From an uncultured Chthonomonadaceae bacterium (GTDB lineage: Bacteria; Armatimonadota; Fimbriimonadia; Fimbriimonadales; Fimbriimonadaceae): a DNA stretch of 32,364 bases. How positions within the stretch are numbered: position 1 is the first letter of the stretch; every line of letters starts with the position of its first letter. A program made the translations under genes and the position numbers. Under the pieces are notes generated by a model that searched no databases, was not told where the DNA came from, and saw only the letters and a list, made by a program, of their open reading frames with translations. The DNA is taken from positions 1 to 32,364 of the forward strand of contig CAMLDW010000027.1 of the NCBI GenBank assembly GCA_946479035.1. The letters run 5' to 3'. Of this stretch, positions 14,229 through 22,087 are shown piece after piece.

Positions 14229-15850
14229 AAGATCCCCGTGATCGCGCCGTGCGCGTCGACGTCGATGTTGTACGCGGCCGGCGTTTTGCCGAGCCCCGGC
14301 ATCAAAAGGATGTCCCCGCAGACGACCACGAGGAACCCGGCACCCGCCGAAGGATGGATCTCGTTCACACGGACCGTGAAACCAGTCGGCGCGTTCTTGG
14401 CTCGGCGGTCGTCGCTGAGGCTCGCCTGCGTCTTTGCGATGCACACCGGCAGGCGGTCGAGGCCCTGGCCCTTCAGCCAGTTCAATCTGCGCTGCGCTGC
14501 CGGGTCGAGCTCGAACCCGTCACCGCCGTACACTTTTGTCACGATCGAGCGCAGCTTTTCGTCGAACGGCGCGTCCGCGCTGTAGAGCCTGCTAAAGCTC
14601 GAGACGGGCGCTGCGGCGACGGCCTCCGCGAGCTCTCGGCACCCTTCCCCGCCCCCGTTCCACGGGTTCGCGACGACGCCCTTCGCGCCGGACCGCTCGG
14701 CGAACGCCACGACGCTCGCAAGGTCCTTAGTGTCGTCCTCGGCAAAGCGGTTGACCGCGACGACGATCGGCGCCCCGTACTGATTCAAGTGGCGCAAGTG
14801 GCGCCCGAGGTTCGCCATGCCTGCCGCTAGGTCGCCGTCGCCGTGGTGCTTGAGCGCGCGGACTGTCGCCACGAGCACGACCGCGTCCGGCGACTTGCCG
14901 ATGTGCGGCACGACGATGTGCATGAACTTTTCGGCACCGAGGTCGCTCGCGAACCCAGCCTCCGTCACGGTGAACTCAGCGAGCCCGAGCGCGCACTTCG
15001 TCGCGACGACCGAGGAGCAACCGTGAGCGATGTTGCCGAACGGGCCACCGTGCACGAAAGCCGGACCGCCCTCGATCGTCTGCACGAGGTTCGGCCGCAC
15101 CGCGTCGCGCAGGAGCGCCGCCATCGCACCGTTTGCCTGCAGCTGTTGCGCGGTAACTGGCCCGTTGTCGCGGTCGATCGCCGCAATGATCCTGCCCAGG
15201 CGGGACTTGAGGTCCAAGACGTCGGTCGCCAAGCAGAGCGACGCCATCACCTCGCTCGCCGGTGTGACGACGAAGCCGTCCTCGCGCGCAAAGCCGTTCG
15301 CTCGCCCGCCGAGTCCGATCACGATGTCGCGAAGAGCGCGGTCGTTCATGTCCATCGTGCGCGGCCACACCGACATCCTTGTGTCGATCCCGAGCTCGTT
15401 CCCGTTCTGAACGTGCGCGTCGAGCAGCGCGCTGAGCAGGTTGTGTGCGGTCGCGATCGCGGGCATGTCGCCGTTGAAGAAGAGGTTGATGTCCTCCATC
15501 GGCAGGACTTGGCTGTACCCTCCGCCCGCTGCGCCCCCCTTGATACCGAACACCGGCCCGAGCGCGGGCTCGCGCGTGCACGAGACGGCGTTGCGCCCCA
15601 GCTTTCTCAGGCCCTGCGCCAGGCCGATGGTGACGGTCGTCTTCCCTTCCCCTGCGGGGGTCGGCGTGACGGCAGTGACGAGCACGAGCTTGCCCTGCGG
15701 ATTTGCCGGCAGGCGGTGCATCGCCTCGTAGGTGAGCTTGGCCTTGTGCCTTCCTAGCTGTTCGAAGTCGGAGCCGCCGAGCCCCGCGACCTTTGCGATC
15801 TCGTCGATCGGTCGGAGAGTCGCCCCTTGCGCGATCTCGAGGTTCGTCAC
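14225..15850 (-). CDS. fhs: Formate-tetrahydrofolate ligase
   Basis: 541 residues, near the family's usual 550. The enzyme makes 10-formyl-THF from formate, ATP and THF, feeding purines and other one-carbon steps. Evidence is the nucleotide loop TPTPAGEGKTT at residues 62-72, the family signature FGIKGGAAGGGYSQV followed by MEDINLFFNGD, and the C-terminal GAGFLVVVCGDILLMPGLGKTPAA. It begins at GTG 15850, overlapping the RlmI-like stop by four bases, so the two are translationally coupled. No Wood-Ljungdahl or glycine-cleavage genes are nearby, so a simple anabolic role is likelier than acetogenesis. Confidence 0.96.
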   Translation of the reverse strand: MTNLEIAQGATLRPIDEIAKVAGLGGSDFEQLGRHKAKLTYEAMHRLPANPQGKLVLVTAVTPTPAGEGKTTVTIGLAQGLRKLGRNAVSCTREPALGPVFGIKGGAAGGGYSQVLPMEDINLFFNGDMPAIATAHNLLSALLDAHVQNGNELGIDTRMSVWPRTMDMNDRALRDIVIGLGGRANGFAREDGFVVTPASEVMASLCLATDVLDLKSRLGRIIAAIDRDNGPVTAQQLQANGAMAALLRDAVRPNLVQTIEGGPAFVHGGPFGNIAHGCSSVVATKCALGLAEFTVTEAGFASDLGAEKFMHIVVPHIGKSPDAVVLVATVRALKHHGDGDLAAGMANLGRHLRHLNQYGAPIVVAVNRFAEDDTKDLASVVAFAERSGAKGVVANPWNGGGEGCRELAEAVAAAPVSSFSRLYSADAPFDEKLRSIVTKVYGGDGFELDPAAQRRLNWLKGQGLDRLPVCIAKTQASLSDDRRAKNAPTGFTVRVNEIHPSAGAGFLVVVCGDILLMPGLGKTPAAYNIDVDAHGAITGIF

Positions 15851-17016
15851 TCAACCCTCATCCAAGCACACTTGAGATACAGCGACTCTGGAAACTGGAT
15901 CGGTGCCGGGTGGTCGAGGTCTTGCAACGTGACGTCCTCGAGGAACAGCCGCACGTTGCGGTCGCCTGCTGCGAGCCGCACGGTCTCGACCAGCTCTCGG
16001 CGGTCTAGCTGATAGGAGCAAGAACAGACGATCATGTGCGCGCCGGGCTTTAGCAGAGGGATCGCGCGGTGCGCGAGCTTCCATATCGCCCACTTGAGCG
16101 AGTCGCGGTTGGCGCTCGTCTTAGAGATGGCTGGCGGATCGAGCACGATCCAGTCGAACTTCTCGCCGCCGTCTTGTTCTAGCCAGTCAAATACGTTGGC
16201 CTCGATGAACTCCGCGCTAAGGCCGTTGAGTTCTGCAGTTCGCTTCGCAGTGCTGATCGCGGTGGAGTGGATGTCGACTCCGACCGCACTGGCCCCTGCC
16301 CGCGCAGCGTGCATTGAGAACGCTCCCGTGTAACAGAACGCGTCGAGCACCCTCTGCCCAGGCAAGACCTGTCTTGCAAGCTTACGGCGCGTCTTTCGTT
16401 GGTCGAGGTAGAAGCCGGTCTTCAGTCCACTGATGATCGGCACGATGAACTTTAGCCCGTCCTCTTCGATCTCGACCTCTTGCGGCGTCACTTTGTAGAG
16501 CTGGCCAGCATAAGGGCCGAGCCCTTCCTCTTCCCTTCCCGCCATTTCACTGCGCTCGTACACGCTCTTCGGGTTCGTGACCTTGATGAGCGCGGGAAAC
16601 CAGACTTCCTTGAGCTTCTCCATGCCGAGCGAGCGGACCTGCACGACGATGTGCCCATCGTAGTCGTCGACGATCAGCCCAGGGAGCAGGTCTGCCTCGC
16701 TGTACACCAAGCGGCGCGCGTTCGTGCCCTTGATCAACGCGTCGCGCATCTCGACGGCCTTGCGGAACCTGCCCTCGAAGAACGCTTCGTCGATCTCCTC
16801 TTCGCTCTTTGAGAGCACGCGGAAGCGGAACCGGCTCTGAGAGTTCCACGTGCCGACCGCCAGGATTTGGCCTTCGCTCGAAACGAGCTTGGCAAGACAG
16901 CCGTCCTCGAGCGCGCCTTCGCCAGGCAGCACTTCGCCCCGCTGCACCCACGGGTAGTTGTTGCGGATCTTCTTCTCCTTTCCGGGCTTGAGAAAGACTG
17001 AGCCTGTCGGTCTCAC
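15847..17016 (-). CDS. rlmI: RlmI-like class I rRNA cytosine methyltransferase
   Basis: 389 residues in the RlmI/YccW order. First is an N-terminal PUA-like domain (SVFLKPGKEKKIRNNYPWVQRGEV). Then comes a central segment with RLVYSEADLLPGLIVDDY, a signature of this family. Last is a Rossmann methyltransferase with SAM motif VLDAFCYTGAFSMHAA, acidic GVDIHS, motif IV LDPPAISKT and catalytic-type Cys in CSCSYQL. E. coli RlmI makes m5C at 23S rRNA position 1962. Start is GTG 17016, because the conserved PUA part begins five residues later and a -10-like TATTGT ends six bases before it; a longer frame to 17478 runs over ileS and is not coding. Coupled to fhs by a GTGA overlap. Confidence 0.87.
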   Translation of the reverse strand: MRPTGSVFLKPGKEKKIRNNYPWVQRGEVLPGEGALEDGCLAKLVSSEGQILAVGTWNSQSRFRFRVLSKSEEEIDEAFFEGRFRKAVEMRDALIKGTNARRLVYSEADLLPGLIVDDYDGHIVVQVRSLGMEKLKEVWFPALIKVTNPKSVYERSEMAGREEEGLGPYAGQLYKVTPQEVEIEEDGLKFIVPIISGLKTGFYLDQRKTRRKLARQVLPGQRVLDAFCYTGAFSMHAARAGASAVGVDIHSTAISTAKRTAELNGLSAEFIEANVFDWLEQDGGEKFDWIVLDPPAISKTSANRDSLKWAIWKLAHRAIPLLKPGAHMIVCSCSYQLDRRELVETVRLAAGDRNVRLFLEDVTLQDLDHPAPIQFPESLYLKCAWMRVE

Positions 17017-17022
17017 GCGCGG

Positions 17023-17028
17023 ACAATA
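17023..17028 (-). promoter_or_regulatory. Possible -10 of rlmI-like gene
   Basis: TATTGT (four of six matches) ends six bases before the GTG at 17016, the leaderless geometry again. No clear -35. It sits in a 60-base gap divergent to ileS. Confidence 0.35.
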
Positions 17029-17076
17029 CCCGTCCCCGGAGGCGGCGAGTGCCCAAAGGTAGACTCCTTGCTTCGA

Positions 17077-19854
17077 ATGAACCTGAAGGACACGCTCAAT
17101 CTTCCCGACCCTGACTTCACAATCCCGATGCGCGCCAACCTCGCGCTGACGGAGCCGGAGATCCAGGCGCGCTGGGCCGAAATGGGCATTTACGAAGCGA
17201 TCCAACGGGACAGGAAGGGCGCGAAGGAGTCGTTCGTGCTCCACGACGGCCCGCCTTACACAAACGGCCCGATCCACATCGGCACCGCGCTCAACAAGAT
17301 CCTCAAGGACTTCGTGGTAAAGAGCCAGAGCCTGATGGGCAAGCGCGCGCCGTACGTGCCGGGCTACGACAGCCACGGCCTGCCGATCGAGCTCGCGGTC
17401 CAGGCGAAGTTCGCCGAGCAGAAGAAGAACCCGACTGTCGTGGAGCTCCGCAGGGCGTGCCGCGAGCACGCCGAACACTTCCTCGAGGTCCAGACCAAGC
17501 AGTTCCAGCGCCTCGGCGTGTTCGGCATGTGGGACAGGCCATACGTCTCGATGGATTTCCGTTACGAGGCGGAGATCGTGCGCGTCTTCAGCCGCCTGGT
17601 CGAGAACGGCTACGTCTATCGGGGCCTGCGTCCAGTGCTATGGAGCCCCACGGCGCAGACCGCTCTCGCCGACACCGAGGTCGTCTATAAGGACCACACG
17701 AGCAAGGCGATCTACGTGCGGTTCCCCCTATTGGAGGACCCTAAAGGGCTCTTCTCCCGTTTTTCTCCCGTTTTTGCAGTGGTCTGGACAACGACGCCGT
17801 GGACCATCCCCGCAAACCTCGCGCTGGCGTTCCATCCGGACCTCGAATATGCCCTCGTCAAGGCTGGGGAGGCGCACTATCTGGTCTATGCGGGTCTCGT
17901 CGACAAGACGATGGGCAAGTGCGGCATCACGGACTACTCGACCGTGAAGACGATCAAGGGCGCGGAGATCGAGCACACGAAGTTCAAGCACCCCGTGTAT
18001 GACCGAGCGTCGCTCGCAGTGCTCGCCGACTACGTGACGACCGAGGACGGCACAGGCGTCGTACACACCGCTCCAGGGCACGGGCGCGACGATTTCAACA
18101 CCGGAAAGAAGTACGGGCTCCCCGTGCTTTGCCCTGTGGACGAGCGCGGCGTGCTCACGGCGGAGGCCGGCGAGTTCGCGGGAGTGTTCTACAAAAAGTG
18201 CGACCAGGTGGTCGTCGACCGCCTGCGCGAGCTCGGCCACCTGCTGCACGTCGAGGACTACCGCCACTCATACCCCCACGCCGAGCGCGACGGAAACCCG
18301 GTCATCTTCCGGGCGACCGAGCAGTGGTTCGTCGGCATGGACTTCCCGTTCCACCTCGAAAAATCCAAGACTCTGCGCGAAAGAATGCTCGAAGAGGTCG
18401 ACCGCGTCAAGTGGTTCCCCGAGAGCGGCTACAAGCGCTTCCGCGGAATGATCGAATCGCGCCCCGATTGGTGCATCTCTCGCCAGCGCCCCTGGGGCGT
18501 CGGCATCCCTGTCTTCTACGGCGCGAAGAGCGGCGAGCCGGTGCTCGACGCCGTCGCGATCGAGGCGGTCGCCAAACTGATACAGAACAAGGGGTCTGAC
18601 GCGTGGTACTCCTCACCGCCGGAGCAAATCCTGCCGGAAGGGTACAAGCACCCAGCGACCGGAGAGACGGAGTTCCGCAAGGAAGTCGACGTCTTCGACG
18701 TGTGGTTCGACAGCGGTTCGACCTCGCTTTGCGTGCTCGAAGGGAACGTCGAGCCTCGCTGGAAAGAAAAGTGGCCGTGCGACATGTACCTAGAGGGCTC
18801 CGACCAGCACCGCGGGTGGTTCAACCTCGGCCTGATCATCGGCACCGCTTGCCGCGGCGGCGCGCCCTATGACCAGGTCTTGACGCACGGCTTCGTCTCT
18901 GCTCCGGACGGCACGAAGATGTCCAAGCGGCTCGGCAACGTCGTCGACCCGGTCCAGGTCTGCGACACTTTCGGTGCAGACATTCTTCGCCTGTGGGTGT
19001 CGAGCGTCGACACGACCGTCGACATGCCTTGTTCCGACGAGCTTCTCAAAGTGACGGCCGAGCACTATCGGCGGATCAGGAACACGTTGCGCTTCCTGCT
19101 CGCGAACCTCTATGACTACGAAGGGTTCGACGGCGAGATGCTCGAGATCGACCGCTGGGTCGTCGATGAAGCGGACAGGGTCGTGAGCTTCTGCTTCGAC
19201 GCGTACCGCCAGTACGACTTCAGCCGCGTGTTCCGGCGCGTGCACGAGTTTTGCGACCGCGAGCTATCGGCCTTCTACCTCGACGCGATCAAAGACCGGA
19301 TGTACTGCGACGGCAAGGACTGGCCATCGCGCCGTTCCGGCCAGCGCGCGTGCCACGAAGTGCTACTGAGGCTGAACAAGCTCGTGTCACCGTTCTTGAT
19401 GCACACGTCCGAGGAGGTCTACGCTAAAGTACCTTGCATGGACCGCAAGGCGAGCGTGCACATGGAGGTCCTCAGCGAGCCCGAAGGGCCAGGAGACGAA
19501 CAACTCGCACGCCGAGTCGCACGAATGCTAGAGCTGCGCGAGTCGGTCGCATCCGCGATCGAGGCGTGGAAGGCGGGCGCGGGGGTCAAAGACCCGCAGG
19601 ACGTCGCGGTCGAGATGCACTGCTCCGGCGAAGATCTAAAGATTCTGGGCTCGTTCGGCGGGCACCTCGCTATCTTCTATCGAGTCGCGTCGGTGTCGGT
19701 CCAAGAAGGAGCGCCGAGGATCGTGCTCTCCAAGAGCACGTATGAAAAGTGCGAACGGAGCCGAGTCAGGCGCGCGGACGTTGCACCGACAAGTTGGAAC
19801 GGCGGCACGGTCCCGCTCAGCGCGCGCGACCGGCGGGCGCTGGGGATCGGCTGA
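17077..19854 (+). CDS. ileS: Isoleucyl-tRNA synthetase
   Basis: 925 residues, the bacterial-type IleRS. It charges tRNA-Ile and edits mischarged valine. The N-terminus MNLKDTLNLPDPDFTIPMRANL is typical of the family. The class I HIGH motif is HIGT (from His67) in GPIHIGTALNK. The editing domain shows TTTPWTIPANL and GTGVVHTAPGHGRDDF. KMSKR lies near residue 614 in GTKMSKRLGN. The anticodon-binding helices follow (NTLRFLLANLYDY). I preferred ATG 17077; a TTG at 17068 has a plausible AAAGG upstream and would add three residues. The C-terminal end is odd: the position of the usual four-cysteine zinc ribbon keeps only one cysteine (EKCERSRVRR...RRALG), so zinc binding appears lost. It overlaps lspA by one base. 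Confidence 0.95.
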   Translation: MNLKDTLNLPDPDFTIPMRANLALTEPEIQARWAEMGIYEAIQRDRKGAKESFVLHDGPPYTNGPIHIGTALNKILKDFVVKSQSLMGKRAPYVPGYDSHGLPIELAVQAKFAEQKKNPTVVELRRACREHAEHFLEVQTKQFQRLGVFGMWDRPYVSMDFRYEAEIVRVFSRLVENGYVYRGLRPVLWSPTAQTALADTEVVYKDHTSKAIYVRFPLLEDPKGLFSRFSPVFAVVWTTTPWTIPANLALAFHPDLEYALVKAGEAHYLVYAGLVDKTMGKCGITDYSTVKTIKGAEIEHTKFKHPVYDRASLAVLADYVTTEDGTGVVHTAPGHGRDDFNTGKKYGLPVLCPVDERGVLTAEAGEFAGVFYKKCDQVVVDRLRELGHLLHVEDYRHSYPHAERDGNPVIFRATEQWFVGMDFPFHLEKSKTLRERMLEEVDRVKWFPESGYKRFRGMIESRPDWCISRQRPWGVGIPVFYGAKSGEPVLDAVAIEAVAKLIQNKGSDAWYSSPPEQILPEGYKHPATGETEFRKEVDVFDVWFDSGSTSLCVLEGNVEPRWKEKWPCDMYLEGSDQHRGWFNLGLIIGTACRGGAPYDQVLTHGFVSAPDGTKMSKRLGNVVDPVQVCDTFGADILRLWVSSVDTTVDMPCSDELLKVTAEHYRRIRNTLRFLLANLYDYEGFDGEMLEIDRWVVDEADRVVSFCFDAYRQYDFSRVFRRVHEFCDRELSAFYLDAIKDRMYCDGKDWPSRRSGQRACHEVLLRLNKLVSPFLMHTSEEVYAKVPCMDRKASVHMEVLSEPEGPGDEQLARRVARMLELRESVASAIEAWKAGAGVKDPQDVAVEMHCSGEDLKILGSFGGHLAIFYRVASVSVQEGAPRIVLSKSTYEKCERSRVRRADVAPTSWNGGTVPLSARDRRALGIG

Positions 19855-20417
19855 TGCGCCGCCTGTTCTTCACGGTCGCGCTGGCCGCCCTCTTCCTCGA
19901 CCAGGCCACGAAGATCTGGGCGCGCCTCGCCGCCGATGGCGCAGAAGGGCGATCCCTGTTCGAGCTCTGGCCGGGGGTGTTCGAGCTCAAGCTCGTCTAT
20001 AACGAAGGCATCGCCTTCGGCATGTTCCAGGGCGCGGGCGTGTTCTTGACTCCCATCGCCGCGATCATCGTCGCTGGGGCGGCCTGGTACAGCCTGCGGC
20101 ACAAAGAAGAACATTGGACAACGCACGTGACGATGGCCCTGCTCTCCGCAGGCGCGCTCGGCAACCTGATCGACCGGCTCTTCTTCGGCCGAGTGACCGA
20201 CATGATGTGGGTCCGTTTCGTAGATTTCCCCGTCTTCAACGTCGCCGACGCGTGCATCACGGTCGCTGGCCTGATGCTCGGCGTATCCGTGGTGGTCGAG
20301 ATGTCCTGGCGTGGGCACGGAGAGGCCGACGGCCCGAGCGAAGCTGGCGATCTGGACTGCCCGGCTCCAGAGCCGCCGCAAGTCTCCGAGCCCACGAAGG
20401 AGCAAGAGCCGAGTTGA
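19854..20417 (+). CDS. lspA: Lipoprotein signal peptidase II
   Basis: 187 residues with four membrane helices. It cuts prolipoproteins before the lipidated cysteine. Visible family features are DQATKIW, YNEGIAFGMF, ALGNLIDR and the aspartyl pair, Asp116 in GRVTDMM and Asp132 in VFNVADACI. The last 35 residues (from about 153) are a hydrophilic Pro/Glu-rich tail, absent from short homologues. Start ATG 19854 shares its first base with the ileS stop (TGATG), so translation is coupled; ileS-lspA is a known gene pair in many bacteria. The stop is followed by GACCGG-AGCAG-CCGGTC, a possible hairpin. Confidence 0.96.
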   Translation: MRRLFFTVALAALFLDQATKIWARLAADGAEGRSLFELWPGVFELKLVYNEGIAFGMFQGAGVFLTPIAAIIVAGAAWYSLRHKEEHWTTHVTMALLSAGALGNLIDRLFFGRVTDMMWVRFVDFPVFNVADACITVAGLMLGVSVVVEMSWRGHGEADGPSEAGDLDCPAPEPPQVSEPTKEQEPS

Positions 20418-20432
20418 CCGGAGCAGCCGGTC
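20416..20432 (+). terminator. Hairpin overlapping the lspA stop codon
   Basis: GACCGG (20416-20421), five-base loop, CCGGTC (20427-20432): a perfect 6-bp GC-rich stem. There is no U run after it, so it is at best a weak or Rho-assisted terminator. Confidence 0.4.
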
Positions 20433-20443
20433 GCACCATCTGT

Positions 20444-20449
20444 CAGAAT
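20444..20449 (+). promoter_or_regulatory. Possible -10 for the basic membrane-anchored protein gene
   Basis: CAGAAT followed by GG, 69 bases before the ATG at 20519. No good -35. It would give a leader holding the two hairpins at 20458-20487. Confidence 0.3.
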
Positions 20450-20457
20450 GGCTAGGT

Positions 20458-20487
20458 CTCGGCGCAACCGAGCCCGCCGACCGGCGG
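20458..20487 (+). other. Two adjacent leader hairpins
   Basis: CTCGG-CGCAA-CCGAG (20458-20472) is followed after one base by CCGCC-GACC-GGCGG (20474-20487). Both are perfect 5-bp stems, lying 20 bases before an AGGAG ribosome site. They could fold in the 5' leader of the downstream gene; no known riboswitch class is recognised. Confidence 0.4.
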
Positions 20488-20518
20488 TATCAGGTTGCAG
20501 GACGATAGGAGCTGGACG

Positions 20519-21025
20519 ATGCGTATTAGACCGACAGGCGGAGGATGGATCTTGTTGGCGGCGCTTGCCGCCCCGTTCGTGATCAGGGCTGCAAAGCCAC
20601 TGGCCAAGGCGGTCGGAGAGGGCCTGAAGAAGGTCGGCGACTTCATCGACAAGGCCGCTGACGAAGCCGAGGCCGAGGCCAAGAAGGCCGAGCGCCGCGC
20701 CAACGAAGAGATGAAGCGGCAGTCTGCCGCGAGCAAGCCGCGCGCCACTGCAAAGACCGCGGCTCCGCCCAAAGCCAAGCCGCAGAGCGCGAAGAAGAAG
20801 CCAGCCGCCCGGACCTCGCAGCCGGCCAAGAAGGCTGCGCCGACCAAGCCGGTGAACAGGCCGGTCGCAAAGCCGCAACCGAAGTCGGCGCCCCCGATAA
20901 AGCAAGCCGCGACTGCGCGACCGGCGACCAGGCCCACGGCTCCCGTCGCACAGACGAAGCCCAAAAAGGCTAAGCCGATCGTCGGCGGAAGGATGCGCCC
21001 GCCCGTAGACATCGAGACCGGCTAG
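20519..21025 (+). CDS. Membrane-anchored basic Lys/Pro/Ala-rich protein, function unknown
   Basis: 168 residues. The start is fixed by AGGAG at 20507-20511, seven bases upstream, one of the few good Shine-Dalgarno sites here. There is a short N-terminal hydrophobic segment (GGWILLAALAAPFVIRAA). Then comes a helical, charged stretch with coiled-coil character (EGLKKVGDFIDKAADEAEAEAKKAERRANEEMKR). Last is a tail of about 95 residues made almost wholly of Lys, Ala, Pro, Thr and Gln (repeats such as AAPPKAKPQ, KKKPAAR, PAKKAAPTKP), like the C-terminal tails of histone H1 or AlgP-like proteins. It might bind nucleic acid or anionic wall polymers. No family assigned. Its stop abuts the convergent sugar-binding gene stop with no bases between. 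Confidence 0.75.
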   Translation: MRIRPTGGGWILLAALAAPFVIRAAKPLAKAVGEGLKKVGDFIDKAADEAEAEAKKAERRANEEMKRQSAASKPRATAKTAAPPKAKPQSAKKKPAARTSQPAKKAAPTKPVNRPVAKPQPKSAPPIKQAATARPATRPTAPVAQTKPKKAKPIVGGRMRPPVDIETG

Positions 21026-22054
21026 TCAGAAGTCGTACTTGTCGATGTTGTCCTTGTTGAAGACGATCGGGTCGCCGAGCAGCACGTTGTCGCCAACTAC
21101 CTTCCGCTCTCCCAGTTTCTTAGAGACGAACGACGCCGCGCCCGGCTTAAGATCTCCACGAGCAAGCGCAGCGGCCACCTCGACCGTCAAGTAGCCGAGG
21201 TCGCGCGTGTCCCACAGCAGCACCGACCGCACAGTGCCGTCGTGAACGTACTTCTTCATGTCGTTCGGGGTCGAGAGCCCCGTCACGAGCACCTGCCCGC
21301 TCTTGCCCGCCAGCTTGATCGCTTCTGCAGCGTTGGGGAACGCCACCGACGAGATCCCGAACACGCCCTTAAGGCCCGGATACACCTTGAGCAGGTCCTG
21401 AGTCACTTCGAGCGCGAGCTTCGGATCCTCGTTCGAAGGTTTAGTCGCCACGAGCTTCAGGCCAGGATAGGCCGCAAGCCGCGCCTTCATGTGCCCCATC
21501 CACGCGTTCTGGTTGGCCGCTGTGAGCCGCGCAGTGACGATCGCGACGTCGCCTTTCGCGTCCTTGCCGCCCAGGTCGTTCGCCATCGCGTCCACGAGCC
21601 CGTAACCGATCTGCTGCTCAGTGGCTTGGTTGACGAAGTACTCGCGCGTGTCAGGTGCGGCGTCCGCGTCCCAAGTGATGACATGGACCCCTTTTTCGCG
21701 CGCTGCCTTCATCGCCGGGCCGAGCACGGCGGGGTCGTTCACGCTGACCGCGATCACGTCCACGCCCTTGAGGACCCACTTCTCGATCATCTCGGCCGCC
21801 TTCTCAGGCGAGCCGTCCGTCGGTCCATCGTACTCGATCTCAATGTTGCCCAGGTCATTGGCCGCGGCCTGCGCTCCGTCGTAGCAGGAAGTAAAGTAAG
21901 GGACACCCTTCTGCTTGGGGAGCATAGCAATGACGATCTTCTTCCCTTGCAAAGGCGTCGATCCCTCGTTCGTCGCCCCCTTTTCGCCGCCGTTGCAACC
22001 GACCAGACATGCGGACAGCACAGAAAGCGCCGCGAGCCAAGACCAACTCTTCAT
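21026..22054 (-). CDS. Sugar ABC transporter substrate-binding lipoprotein (RhaS/LsrB type)
   Basis: 342 residues; lipoprotein signal with Cys20 in ACLVGC. It is the periplasmic-binding fold of the rhamnose/autoinducer-2 group: IVIAMLPKQKGVPYFTSCYDGAQ, EYDGPTDGSPEKAAEMIEKWV, VHVITWDADA, YFVNQATEQQIG, GLSTPNDMKKYVHDGTV and the closing VFNKDNIDKYDF. By eye, pocket positions corresponding to LsrB are Lys47, Asp129, Asn181 (Asp in LsrB), Gln182, Pro240 and Ala242. It is last in the order oxidoreductase, ATPase, permease, permease, binding protein, and has its own predicted leaderless promoter inside the end of the permease gene, which could raise its level above the membrane subunits. Rhamnose, another sugar or AI-2 cannot be separated by reading. 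Confidence 0.88.
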   Translation of the reverse strand: MKSWSWLAALSVLSACLVGCNGGEKGATNEGSTPLQGKKIVIAMLPKQKGVPYFTSCYDGAQAAANDLGNIEIEYDGPTDGSPEKAAEMIEKWVLKGVDVIAVSVNDPAVLGPAMKAAREKGVHVITWDADAAPDTREYFVNQATEQQIGYGLVDAMANDLGGKDAKGDVAIVTARLTAANQNAWMGHMKARLAAYPGLKLVATKPSNEDPKLALEVTQDLLKVYPGLKGVFGISSVAFPNAAEAIKLAGKSGQVLVTGLSTPNDMKKYVHDGTVRSVLLWDTRDLGYLTVEVAAALARGDLKPGAASFVSKKLGERKVVGDNVLLGDPIVFNKDNIDKYDF

Positions 22055-22059
22055 GGCCC

Positions 22060-22087
22060 ATTATGCCGCCTTGCGGGCACGGTCAAA
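22060..22087 (-). promoter_or_regulatory. Internal promoter for the binding protein, overlapping the permease stop
   Basis: CATAAT (22060-22065) contains the TAA stop of the upstream permease and is followed by GGGCC and the ATG at 22054. TTTGAC (22082-22087) lies 16 bases upstream. The region 22051-22068 is identical over 18 bases to the promoter/start of the hydrolase at 9223-9240. Confidence 0.6.
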
